Below are positions 1 to 11,223 of a stretch of 64,000 nucleotides of DNA, in pieces. The number at the start of each line of letters is the position of its first letter. Positions within the stretch are counted from its first letter, which is position 1. The stretch lies in NCBI RefSeq assembly GCF_000738735.6, contig NC_047056.1, positions 70,911,106 to 70,975,105 of the forward strand. The letters run 5' to 3'. This DNA comes from Corvus cornix cornix (lineage: Eukaryota; Chordata; Aves; Passeriformes; Corvidae). The notes below the pieces were generated by a model. That model was not told where the DNA came from. It searched no databases and worked only from the letters and a program-made list of their open reading frames with translations. Made by a program: the position numbers and the translations under genes.

Positions 1-1692
1 GACTGGAATGGCCAGCTACTGAAAGTCTTATTCTAATTTCTAGGGTTCCATTAGATATCAATTTTTTCAGATTGAAAATCCAGAAGACAATTAAAAAATC
101 AGTCATCTGTGGATTCAAATGGGAAGTGTACTAGGGAGTGAACCAAGAGCTCGCCAGAGTTAGCAAGTCCACACTCGCTGTGGGGGGGACAATTTTACTC
201 TGCCTGAAGAGTGCCTTTTTGTGGTTTAGCTCAGCCATGTGTCCCTAGGGGTACTATTATAAAATAGCAATGGTGGAATGCTGTGTGTGGAATAGTTATT
301 GCAGAATAATTATTTCAGGCTGTTTTTCTTTGTAGACAAGTCTTACTACTACATTTTGACAATAAGATGCACCTAAACCGATCTCTTTTACTTGAAGCCT
401 AAGGAGGTTTTAGATTTGCATATGTAGAGTAAGGATCTAATGAGAAGTTATTGTTGTAAATACTTACCAAAGCACACTGCCATGTCAAAAAAAAAGAGGA
501 GTTATACATGAATGCAGATGAATTTATTTTACATAGCATTCATCAGCATTACTTACTTCCAACCCTAAGTTTAGACTCTGAACTGAGGTACCAGGGCCAG
601 TGGGGCATACACACACCTTGACTCTCTCTATAGCACAGCTACTCAAAAAACTTTTTCTGAGCTTGTCTGGATAATTTCACAATTATTTAATAACATACAA
701 CAAAGCCCTGCTCAGCAGGAATCTGTTTGCTGGCCCCATGTCTCCAGCTCTCTGAGAGATGAGGATTTCTCCTGAGAGCTCCTGCATGAATATAGTGTGT
801 GTCATGTTTGAAGGGTCTCGGGGAGGCCTGGATGAGTTTCACAGCCTGGTCCTGGGAGCTGGGTGACCCTCTGGCATCACCTCTTCATTGAAGCAACTCA
901 TGTTGCTAGAGGGTTTATATGGGGGAGGTGTAAAGCTGGGCAAGACTTAAGCAGAGCTCTGTGTCTGCCGGGTACCTCCATGAGGTGTCTAAGGTAGGGC
1001 GGGGTAGGTCTAGGGCTCACATACCAGAGGCATTAGAATATGCACTGCACTGAGGGAGCTCTTTGATATTAATGACTGAGTACTTTTTTTTTTTGGTAAT
1101 GTGTGTTAAAGAAATTGTTCTGACATACCTTGTTTTAGTAAGTATTCGATGACGATAGGTAAGTGTCTTATCTGAAATGGAAGGGGCGCTTTATGGGAGT
1201 AACTTGATACTGTTTTGGTCAAAATTAACTTCTCCCCCCCAAATTGGAGAAATGGTTCCATTTAAATATTGTATCTCCTAACCAGCCCCACAGGAAAGCA
1301 GAAATCTTTATTTAAGGGAGGATTTATGCAATCCCTGGTTCTGTAAGCCACTAAAAAAATAAACAAAATGTTTTTGAACTATAAAATAAAAAAATAAATA
1401 AAATGTTTAGGGAACTAGAAGCTTCAATGTATTTTTTCAATATTTTCAAAAATTCACATTTTAATCAGCTCTCAAGTGGACAACACTACCAAATAGCAAG
1501 GGGTCATATTTGCAACATTTCATGCAATAAATTCCTTATTCTCTTCATGATTCCTTCCCACTTACACTAGAATATTTTTGTGTGTACAACCAGCAAGAGG
1601 AAGGGAGATTTTTTTTTAATGCATCTTCTCCAGGAAACTGGGGAGACTTAGAGACTGAAACTGGAAAACATCAATGGGTGGGACCAGGAAAG
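1..1692. other. Unique A+T-rich sequence, no gene seen
   Basis: I find no open frame, RNA gene or recognisable repeat here. It contains a short poly(T) run near 1083-1094 and an A-rich stretch near 1354-1402 with several AATAAA-like words, which in such base composition are not evidence of polyadenylation. Confidence 0.6.
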
Positions 1693-1798
1693 TCAACTGA
1701 ATGCTGTATTATGCCACGACACTTTCATCCTGCCCTTCTGTCAAATAGGGCAGGATGAGAGGCAATGAGTTGGCATAATGTCTGAGGTCAACAGTTGA
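1693..1798. repeat. Imperfect inverted repeat (hairpin or MITE-like)
   Basis: Three nested complementary arm pairs lie in register. TCAACTG (1693-1699) pairs with CAGTTGA (1792-1798), ATTATGCCA (1708-1716) with TGGCATAAT (1771-1779), and TCATCCTGCCCT (1725-1736) with AGGGCAGGATGA (1747-1758), leaving a 10-nt loop. The spacers between arms differ in length on the two sides (8 versus 12 nt between inner and middle arms), so the fold would have internal loops. The size suits a decayed non-autonomous DNA transposon or a structured transcript. I cannot name a family and see no clear target-site duplication. Confidence 0.7.
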
Positions 1799-4700
1799 AA
1801 GCTGCCCATTCCTAGAATTTTTGATACTTAAACTTATTGGCTCATGCTGCAAGTGTTTTAGGAAAATGACTATAGGCTGTGAAGCTGTTTATTTCCCTTA
1901 TTTCTGGAAATAAAACACTTTCATTTCAGCATTTTGGCTTCTGAACATATGATGGAGAAGAGGGATTTTTGGCCTAAACTGGCACCTGCGCCCCTCACAG
2001 TAAGAGATCCCAGAAGGCTGTTGTCTGGGGAGGTTTTGAGGGGAGGAGGGTGGAGGGAAAGAAGCTATTAGCAGCACAAACACCAAAGCCTGTCTCGGCA
2101 GCTGCTTTGGCTGCTGGGTCCAACAACTATGGGGTCTTCTTGCCAGATTTCTATTGCATGGCAGAAAGGGCAACTGCCAGAGTCAAGGAGAAACACCTGC
2201 CAGAGCGGCCCTGAGGTTTGTTCTCTGTGTTGAAATGTTATCACTGGTGGCATTCACTCCATGGTATGGCGAACGAGATTTAGCTATCCACAGTTGTCTC
2301 CTGGATGGTATGACTGTGCTGTGGACTTTGGCTGGGCCTGAGATTAGTTTCTGAATTCAAAACAAATGTTTTTTCTCTGACCAGAGTGTATGTTTAATCA
2401 CTGTAAGAAAGGTTTGTCCTAAATGCCAGGATCAAGCATGTTTCAGTGAGGCAGTGGTGAGAACATCCCATTACATCTGTCCCACTTTAAACATACTTGA
2501 GGGCAGGTCAGATATTATTTTAATTTGCAAAGTTGTTTGCTCTGTTTACTAAAGAGCAAATCTGTCCTTTAATGACTGGAAGCTGAACACTAATGTAAGC
2601 AGAACCGGAATGTCAGATGATGTTGAAAGCTGATTATATAGCTTGTACTTTTAGTTTCATAATTAAAATTTTACAGGCTGAAAATACCTATTCACCCTAT
2701 CTACTGTAAATGCAGTAAGTGAATGTAGGTGGACTGGATCTTTATTAACCGCCGAATGATGGGTTGCATTCGCACTTGTACCTGAGCCAAACCTTAGCTC
2801 CTTTACACTGAGGACTGACAGAGGGTGTGATTGCTCTCTGTTATTATAGCTGGAGGTAAATACAGGTGAAGGAGTAGTTTTTAAGATTAAAATGAAGAGG
2901 AAGGTGTCAAACAGTTCAATATAAAAATCAGAACAGATAGATTCTGGATGGAGTACATCAGGGGAGTGAGATTTTGAACCAAGTTTCCAAATGGAGGTGT
3001 AGGTGCAAAATTACATCTCATTTTAAACCTGAACCGTAATACTCTCACAGATATGATAGCATATTGGCTTCTGATGACAGTGGGGTACTGTACACAGAGT
3101 GCCAGGCAGCTCTGGTGACACGGCTCTGTTCTTTGGTTTCCGTGTGTCATCTGTTACATGTAAAGGCACCAGCATCTCTCGGGGAGTACTTGGTTGGTAC
3201 AAGCAGCTCTTTAGTCTCTTTCTCTGAGAAGTTGTCACGATTTAGGAATGCTATTCTCCAATTTAGTGTTCCTACTGAACACCTCAGCCCAGGCATTGCT
3301 CACTCATTCCTCTCCTCTCCCTCTGTGCTGGGATGGAGAGGAGAACCGGAGGCACAAAAAGGTAAAGATCACAGGTTGAGATAAGAACATTTTACTAGAA
3401 ACTGTGATGAAGTAAGAAAATTGAGCAGTAACAACAACAATACTAATGACAGAGTGTACAAGATGAACAATATACCCCTTCCATCCCCACAACACATGGC
3501 ATGAGTACAATAACCCCAGGGTCCTGGCTGTGCCCCTCCTGGTTGCTACAAAAATTAACCCTGTCCCTGCTGAAACCAGGACAGAAATGTATACTGAGTT
3601 TTATAGACATGACACAGAAGGACAAATTAGAAAGGGATCCCTTTGGGAAATTTCAACAAATTTTTTCTAAAATGAAGTCCTGTTTTCTTAAGCTTAATAG
3701 AGCCAGGGGTATTTTTTAAGTCTCTTGGGCATTCAGTGTGTCAGTGAACGAAGTACGCTACAGAAAGAGCCAGAGCCAGCTGTTCAGCATGCAAATGATT
3801 TTTATCTGACAGATGGTATTGTTTGTCTGCTTGTATATGAGTTTCACCTATAAAACAACAGGCCAGTGAAAAAAAGAATTCAGTAATGTAAATTCATAAT
3901 TTCCCAATTATTTACATGATATAAACTCCACCCACACAGTGATTCCACTTCTTCCTTTCTCCTTTTTTTGGCCTGCATAAGAGTGTTAGGTTTGTTTCAC
4001 TTGTGCTTGGCGCAGAGCACCCTGCAAAATGCCTTTACCAGAGCTGTCTTGGGCCTGGGGCCAGCCAGAGCCTGTGAGTGACATCCCAGCTCTGCTCCAG
4101 CTGCTGCCAACCATCCACAATGTCCAGGCCAGACTGCCAGCCCAGGGCTGGCAGCTGTAGACTGTAGGGATGGTTCAGCCATACTCTCTCCACACACATG
4201 CCCCTCTACTACACCAGAGCCTGGGAGCAGATGTTTGCAGCAAAATTCAAACACAGCAGGAGCCACAAGCTGGGCCAGCAAGTGCAGCAATTTGTCTTCC
4301 CCAGCGCTTCTTCCCTTTCCTCCAATAAATAACAATAATAAAAAGACCAGCCTATCTGGTCTATACAGTACAGATTTCAGTGGTTTCCAGAATCAGTGGT
4401 GCACCAATCTCTTTAGCAAACCACAGGTTGTGATTTCTAGCACTGGTATATATATCTGTGAGTAAAATTCTTCTAAGCAATGTTTCCTGAAATATCCATG
4501 CACCAGGGACAGAACGGACAAAACAGATTCAAACAGGTAAACCAGATGGGTTTTGTTGACTTTCCTCTAAGACACAAAGGGAATCTTAAGGGATTATGCC
4601 TGGTATGGGGAAAAAAGGGCTATGTCCTAATCCCAGTAAATCATTGCGTAGTCTATGCATTATGGGGATGGACAGCTGAGGTCATAGTAGAAAAAGCATC

Positions 4701-4924
4701 GATGACTGATCTGACAGAGCAGGAGGATTCTTTCTTTTCCCTCTCCTTGGATGTTTTTCTTCCTGTGACCTTGCCTTCAGACTAGTCAGATTTATTTGAG
4801 CACGGTTTTCTACCAGTAGCCCCACCTCTAAAACAGCACTCAGACTGGCAGCGAGTGCGTCTTTGCACGCTCCATACTGCAATGCCCAGTTAATGAGTGG
4901 GTACATGACCTTCTTTCTTTTCAG
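1799..4924. other. Unique sequence, no gene seen
   Basis: No recognisable gene or repeat. There is a G-rich patch at 2027-2057 with four G runs (loops 9, 4 and 4) that nearly fits a quadruplex motif. A more G+C-rich patch at about 3990-4270 gives a 112-codon minus-strand frame rich in Ala, Gly and Leu without known motifs; I treat it as non-coding. Confidence 0.5.
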
Positions 4925-5022
4925 CGCTAGAGCTGTTTCACAATCCCTGAGCAATGCAGCTCCCTGCCAGGTGGCATGTCATTTTTGGAGAAAGTATTCC
5001 TGGGAACAGCAAGGCAGAACAG
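4925..5022 (+). other. Candidate exon, 98 bp (weak)
   Basis: A good pyrimidine tract (TTCTTTCTTTTCAG) ends at 4924, and CAG|GTACAG forms a plausible donor after 5022. The frame begun at 4863 is open across it and encodes a mixed, non-repetitive peptide ending in WEQQGRT. In that frame the exon ends one base into a codon, which matches the phase at which the next candidate (6680) would start. I recognise no protein, and splice-like signals around short open frames are common by chance. It could equally be non-coding. Confidence 0.15.
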
Positions 5023-6679
5023 GTACAGTGTTCTTCACCTCGCCTTGTGGTCTATTCCAAGCAGGGAAAGCTGGCACCAGCAAGTGTTTCCAGAGAATTG
5101 TACCATGCTGGCTCCTGTTCTCCAGCAAAGTGCCAGCTCATCCACGCTGCAAGTGTCACAGATTTGCCTGCTGCTTGAGTAATCCACTGCCACCTCTGCA
5201 CCTCTGGATGGGAATCTTGTCTGCGGTCTCTTGTATAATGCTGTGTAGGAGATTTCCCAGACACATGGGGAGTGTCCTGGGCTGAGGCCAGTCTGGGCAC
5301 ACTTGTCACTGAGAACCCACCTGAGGAGACACAACTGGGAGATGAGGGCTGCAACTCTGGCCATCCTCCCCTTGCAAAGGCAGTAGGTGAACTGGAAGTG
5401 ATAATGAATCAGAGCAAGCAAAAAATTTAGGATTTCTGCCTCTTCCCTCTCCCTGTTTTCAACATTACATATCCTCATTTATTTTTAAGAAGTAGACTAA
5501 TCAGTCTCCCTTTACATTCAACAGGCACTTCACCCTGTAGGAAATGCTCAGGCTCAGTGTGAGTGAAACTATGTGATTGCTAATAAGCAGCTCCACCAGT
5601 GCTCGCCTGAAGGTACCAGAGTAGTCAGTGTTACTAATAAAGTTAATTACTCCCACTACAAGAGAAATTAGTCAGGGGGAAAAATCAACGTGTATGAACA
5701 AGATGATTAGCTGCTGGTTTCACTTTTGCAAATACATTTAATCTACTGTAGTACTTTTATGCTGGTTAACCAGAGTCACAAGGTATCAGCGTGGTCCCTC
5801 CTTATGAGAGAGCAGAGAAAAAATTACAGAACATTCACTTCTGCTTTGGGCTCTGTCTGACAAACTGTGAGTGTACCCAAAGCCCTCTGCACTTTTCTGT
5901 CTTTTAATAATTAGCGCCACTTCTCTCCTGGCCATCAAACTGTGGTCTGGAGGTAAAGTACCTCACAATCAAAACTATCTCTGTTGTGGAGTTTTTCCAA
6001 GAAAAAAACTTCACCACCAGGACATCCCATTCCACTTCGTGGTGTCTCTAATCTCTCTGCACGTGAAATAGCAAGAATCCCCACATCTCCATCAGGCATG
6101 AGTTTTCATTGACTTCTGCAACTGTAACTGATTAATCTTCTAGGAACAATGCAACAGCTGGATTCAGATTTACTCAGCTCTACTTTCTGACTGGGAAGTG
6201 AATGAGATAAACAGAAGGAGCCATCACAAAAGTGTTTGACTTCTAGATGCTCTTTTAGTGAAGATCTCAAGGCTTTTAAAATTTCATTTCATTTAAAAAA
6301 AAAATTTAAGTACAGAAAATAGAGAGAACGTGCTCTGCAAACAATAACATCCTCCTTCCCTGGGGGTTATATAACTGAAAAACATCAAAGACTGCTCTGA
6401 GACATTGTATGCCACACAGGATCTGCATATGTTATAAGAAGTACCAATTATTTCCAGTTCTTGTGGTATTTTTTGTAATATGGATACCGTCCAACCCAAT
6501 TCAAAGAGGGCATCATGCAAGCATTGGATGACGAAGCTTCCATTCATACTTATCATTAAGGATAGGAGAAGGGAGGGAAAATGATTAGAGGCTTCCCGTT
6601 TCATTCAGTCATTGATTTACCTTTCCAGATGCTTGTTTTTCATTTGGCTTTTGGCATTTCTGTGTGACATTTCCTGCAG
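5023..6679. other. Unique sequence, no gene seen
   Basis: No gene or repeat recognised. Open frames on the minus strand at 5035-5478 and 6293-6604 have no recognisable motifs and are likely to be chance. Confidence 0.5.
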
Positions 6680-6843
6680 CTACCTTGTTCACCTCACCAT
6701 CAGAAAGGAAAATTGACACAGACTGGCCCAGTAACCAGGAACAGAAATCTGACACGAAAGTCCTCCAACCTGCTTGCTCAGAGAAACACTTGCCTGTAGG
6801 CAGTTCAGAAGGAGATCAGGAACCTTCAGATGCTGGAAAGAGA
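6680..6843 (+). other. Candidate exon, 164 bp, hydrophilic peptide
   Basis: The sequence ACATTTCCTGCAG ends at 6679 and could be an acceptor; AGA|GTATGT after 6843 could be a donor, weak at position -1. One frame is open throughout and encodes a strongly hydrophilic, Ser/Glu/Lys/Asp-rich peptide (it includes SPSERKIDTDW and SSEGDQEPSDAGKR), typical of disordered parts of real proteins. The other two plus frames have stops. The exon would start two bases into a codon boundary and end on a codon boundary. No family is recognised and no start or stop is implied. The peptide character is the only argument beyond splice motifs. Confidence 0.22.
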
Positions 6844-7471
6844 GTATGTTCTGCATGTGGATAATTTGCAGAAAGAGAGACCACTCAATGTATTTTTTAA
6901 TTATCTCTTGAGGCTGAATTGTGAAGTGGTGGTACAATGAACCACTACACAACCTATGATTAAATTTCTGAAGTGTTCAGGAATTATTATTGCTAGTGAA
7001 CTAAATACTATTTCCATGGAATATTTTAAAAAAATCTACTTTTTATATGTAAATCTATTAGTCAAATGAAAGTGAGGATACTTTTTTGAGAGGAACTTCA
7101 ATCCTTAGAAAAAGTAGACTGACTTTGCATTTACAGTGAAACAGATTTTCCCTTTTTTCAGACTAATATGAAGTAATGTGCTTTGGGTGGATGTATCTAT
7201 CTGCCTCTCCTTTGCACGGCCACTGCTTTCAATGTATTCTGGTAGGAATGAGAATCTCCTCCAATTTATTTTGTCTGTATGCCTTCATGTTGATTTTTTT
7301 TTTTTTTCCTCATTTAGTTTTTATTCTTTCCTCCTTTCTCTTTCACATAGTTTTCTCTTTCACAGAATCCCATTTTCTCACTCTCAGTACATTTCTCCTT
7401 TTTATTGAGCATTCAAATAGATAGCAGTGAAATAGCAGACTGCCACCAGCCATAACTACCAGCTCTTCCTA
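6844..7471. other. Unique sequence with poly(T)
   Basis: No gene seen. A poly(T) run sits at about 7293-7308 in a pyrimidine-rich stretch that creates short Phe/Ser-rich frames; these are composition artefacts. Confidence 0.55.
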
Positions 7472-7690
7472 CAGAATCGCAGATTAATTGAATAATGCAG
7501 TGTGGAAATCATCTCTGGAGGGCACCTGATCTGCTCCACCCCCATTTGAGAGAGGGCCAACTTTGACATTTGGTCAGGTTGTTGAGGGTCCTGTCCTGCT
7601 GACTATGTCAAGGAGATACAACCACTCTGGACAGTCTGTTCCAGTCTATGAATCCTGCATCGCAAAAAGGTTTTTGATCAGACTAAATAC
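7472..7690 (-). mobile_element. CR1 LINE 3' fragment, antisense
   Basis: The stretch begins with AGAATCGCAGATTAATTG and runs through words matching the reverse complement of the avian CR1 3' end: CATCTCTGGAGGGCACCTGATC, then a segment ending GGACAGTCTGTTCCAG, then GCAAAAAGGTTTTTGATCAGACT. The order is as in antisense CR1 copies, so the element reads right to left. It is 5'-truncated and quite diverged, with small deletions, so it is old. The right boundary is approximate because similarity fades after 7690. Confidence 0.85.
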
Positions 7691-8658
7691 TTGAATGCAC
7701 TAAAGAGCTTGTGGCTAGAACAATGGGAGTGTCATTTATGATGTATACCAAATCCTATTGTATGAAACAGAAAAACAGTTTCATTTATGCACTGTGATCT
7801 TGGTGGGGTTGAATTCTTACGTAAAGGAAGTGCTTTGATGGTTGGGGTAGGCTAGTTTTGCAAGAATTACTCCAGACATTCTATCTTTGAAGCTCCGTTT
7901 TTTTTCCTCCCATCCCAGCAAACCATGGAAGAGGATCAAGATGAGCTCAGACACCAGGAAGTTTTTCAGGATTTTTGTCATTCCTTAATCACTCATAGAA
8001 CTGATAGAGCCAGAGCCCAGGATTGCAGAAGGATTCTTGAGTAGTAGAAACCTTGATGTTAAACAGGAATCAGCCGTGACACACCTTGATGATAGGGTGC
8101 AGATAATTTGTTTTGTTATTAATATTTGACATTCAGGTTCATCATGCAGCGAAGGCAACCACACAGCCTGGAAAAGAGGCTGCAGGCAGCACAGAATCTT
8201 ACTCACGCATTGCACAAGGGTCACATTTGCATCCTGATCCTTGACTGGTGATTAAAAGGTGCATTGCACAACCCAGTAACAGAGTGAGTGTGCTGTTGGA
8301 TGACACCCAACCTGTCTCTTCTCGAGTTCTGTCATGATCTCTCCTCCCCGGCTCTGCACGAATGAACCAGGGATGTTGCGGTGCCTCCCATCGCAAGGAG
8401 GTGGTTTGTAAGTGGACAAGCCCAGCCCTGCTGACCTTCCCACCACCCTGCCTGTGGTCAGGATTCTTGTGGCACTGTGGCCTTAGGGAGATCCTGATGG
8501 TGCAGCGTGAACTGGGGAAGGGCAGCTCCACCCAGTGCAGGAGCAGGGTGTCATTAGGAGTGCCCAGCCCGCTTGTCAACAGCCCCTGGCCGCTGAAGGA
8601 AGCCTGAGTCACCGGCACCTGAATGAAAGTAGTTTTGTTGTTGTTTTGTCCTTTCCAG
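7691..8658. other. Unique sequence; CpG-enriched from about 8320
   Basis: No gene recognised. From about 8320 to 8780 CpG dinucleotides are noticeably more frequent (CTCGAG, CCCGG, GCGGT, TCGCA, ACCGG and others) than in the surrounding A+T-rich DNA. This patch contains the next candidate exon. It is too small and sparse to call a CpG island by eye. Confidence 0.45.
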
Positions 8659-8775
8659 CCTCTGAGGAGTGCACCTCGCCAGAAGGGCAGGTGGCTGTGT
8701 CAGGCTTGGCTGCGCTGGAACCTGGCCCCACGAGCAAAGGCTTCCCTGCAGGCCAGGAGCTCACTATCCATTCAG
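8659..8775 (+). other. Candidate exon, 117 bp, in CpG-enriched patch
   Basis: A strong acceptor-like tract (TTGTTTTGTCCTTTCCAG) ends at 8658 and TTCAG|GTAACG is a good donor after 8775. The length is a multiple of three. Two frames are open: one reads SEECTSPEGQVAVSG... and ends TIHS (phase 1 at both ends) and lies in the longest non-repeat open frame of the window (215 codons, 8535-9182); the other starts and ends on codon boundaries. The first looks more protein-like. I recognise neither. It could be an exon of a coding or non-coding transcript, or chance. Confidence 0.25.
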
Positions 8776-9206
8776 GTAACGATGACACCTCACGTGCACT
8801 GTGCTGTGAACCACTGGACTATGGAAATCAGAAGCCCTTTTGCCTTCCTCCCAGTGTGAGTTCCTTTGGCTTCACTGTGAGTCCCTGGGTGGTATTTCCA
8901 GCAGATTCAGAAAGTGTCAGAGTCATACTGCCAGAGGCTGAAATAACAGCACATATGCCATGTCTGCAGAAGCACATTCCTAGGCATGGTGGCAAGCTGG
9001 CACAGAGCAGACTGCATCCACACTGGCAGACTCCCTCAGCCTCCAAAATGGGGCAGGCCTTAGCAGCAGTTGGAAAGAATGTGTTTGATTTTTTATTTTG
9101 TTGTCACAGCTCAGTGAGGTTTCAGAAGGCAGGGTTCACCAGATCCATAGTCCTATTTTTTCCCTTGTGGTACTGGTGTTAAGGGGTATTAAAGAAGGTT
9201 TTCACC

Positions 9207-9236
9207 TTTTTTTTTTGTTTTTGTTTTTGTTTTTGT
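9207..9236 (+). repeat. T-rich (TTTTTG)n repeat
   Basis: A T10 run is followed by repeated GTTTTT units. This may be the poly(A) end of an unrecognised antisense insertion or simple expansion. Confidence 0.85.
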
Positions 9237-11057
9237 CCCAGCACTTTGAATTTTAAAAAGCAAGAGAAATGCCTCTCAGCCCTAATAGTCAAATCACAGG
9301 AAAGCGCCTGCCCTGCTCCTCATTTCATGTCCCGATTCATTCTATAAACAAAGATCATTACAAGTTGCACCTTGCTCGTCCTCTTTATTTTTCCCTATCA
9401 GCTTAGGCCATAATTGCCATTCCTTTCCCCTAATTACTCCACCCTGGCTTAAGGTGCAAAGAATGGCCTTTGTTTGGCAGATAAACGGTAGGCAGGGCTT
9501 TGAAGGAACACATTGCTGTTGTGGAGATTCCCCCAACATTATGTGGTTGGCTCTTCTAGTTTCTGTTAAAGCCAAAGTTTCAGTCATTTCCAGCAGGGGT
9601 GTCAGGAGAGAAGTCCTGTCCTACATACAGAATATCTGACCCTCTCCTGTATAAAGGGGGACAAAATCTACATAAATATTTCATTTTCAAGCTGTAATCA
9701 ATACCAAATAAAAGTGAGTACATGCAATATAAAGGTAGCCTTAATGCCATCTTTTAAAAAGTTTTAGGTATATCAGAGGTGTATTTTAATGCTCTCAGGA
9801 CTTGGTTAAAATTGTTTTTCATAGCTTTGGCATTTTAAAATTTGAGGATACATGAATAATTGTGTATAATTTTACATAAACCAACATGCCCAGTGACTGA
9901 AAATACAGCTTTAGCTCTTGTTATTTGCATCTAATAAGAATAATTATGAAGATATTGAATAATCATTTATATATAGTGCTTTAAGTTTAAGAAGTTCATG
10001 AAGGTGCTGGTTGGCTATACTGAACATTTTACATAGCTGAACTTTGGGACACTCTTCCAGTCTGACATTTAAAAATTGCACCATTGCACACCTGAGGTCT
10101 AAATTCTTTCAAATCTTCTGTGGGACTCTAGCATCTTAAAGGAGGTCTTCCCATTGAAAGTGTCATTGAGTCAAGAGTTTGGAATACGAAGAAGTAGATG
10201 TGATCAGGAACAAGGTCAGTCTGGCTATCTTCAAACAAATAATCAGATCTCTTTGAAGGGACTGTAAGTGCAATAATGCTACATCTGTACCAAGACCAAG
10301 CTGTTGGGAGATAGCTGGTCAGATTTGAAAAGAAGGGAAAATCCATCTAGATTAGGGGTTCTCAATTTAGTATGTATCAAAGTATGCAGTGACAGAAACT
10401 ACTAGCACTTCTGGTGGTGGTAATAGGGTGCATATGGGACTAATTTTGATGTCTTTTTGTTTCACTCTGTGTTTCATGCTTCAGGGTCCAGCTTGTCTAC
10501 CTAGGCTGGGATGGTAACTGTGGTAGGAATACCTGCAAACACTGGGACATGGGCTGTCAGATGAAAACTCAGTGATAAGGTCTTGGCCATGACAAGGACT
10601 TGAGAATGGAAGGAAACAGTGGCTCCTGGAAGAGCATGGAGAAGAAGGAGAAAGGAGAAAACAAATACAAACTGTAATAGCAAGAGATGACAGTGATTGT
10701 TCTGTGCCTAAGAAACCTGAGAAATCTTCTATGCATGCCCTATTTCTTCATGTGCAAGGTAAGGCTTGAAAACATGAAATTAAAAATAGAAATTTCAAGC
10801 ATGTGGCTCCGTTAAAACGGGGTCTAGTCACCCCAGGAAAACAGGATTAAGCAATCTTGATAAGACTTGGATTTATGGCAGGATCACTTTCGGCCCCTTC
10901 TGTCTGATAAAGGCATTGAATTATTGTTATTCTGCCACTAAAGGACACTTGAGTTATGTGAACAAATCTTCTACTTATTGAATAATTAACTGAGTGAATT
11001 CAGCTATGCTGCTACTTAAACTATACTGAGAAATACCCAGGCAAAAAATATTTTCTT

Positions 11058-11108
11058 TATATATATATGTGTGTGTGTGTATATATATATATATATGTAT
11101 GTATATAA
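11058..11108. repeat. (TA)n/(TG)n microsatellite
   Basis: TA repeats flank a short TG run and return to TA, about 50 bp in all. Confidence 0.95.
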
Positions 11109-11190
11109 TTTTCCAGATAAACTTTTGTGTGTAGAGTACTATTTGTAGACTCTTATTTGTAGGAGGTGTTTGATGGGAAAGAACTCAACA

Positions 11191-11223
11191 CATATGTATA
11201 TATATGTACATATATATATATAC
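11191..11223. repeat. (TA)n with CA/TG steps
   Basis: A second alternating purine-pyrimidine tract of TA with scattered CA/TG steps, 85 bp after the first. The two probably expanded independently. Confidence 0.9.

Noticed and set aside
3997..4335. 112-codon minus frame in a G+C-rich patch
   Set aside because: Composition favours long frames, there is no motif and no supporting splice sites.
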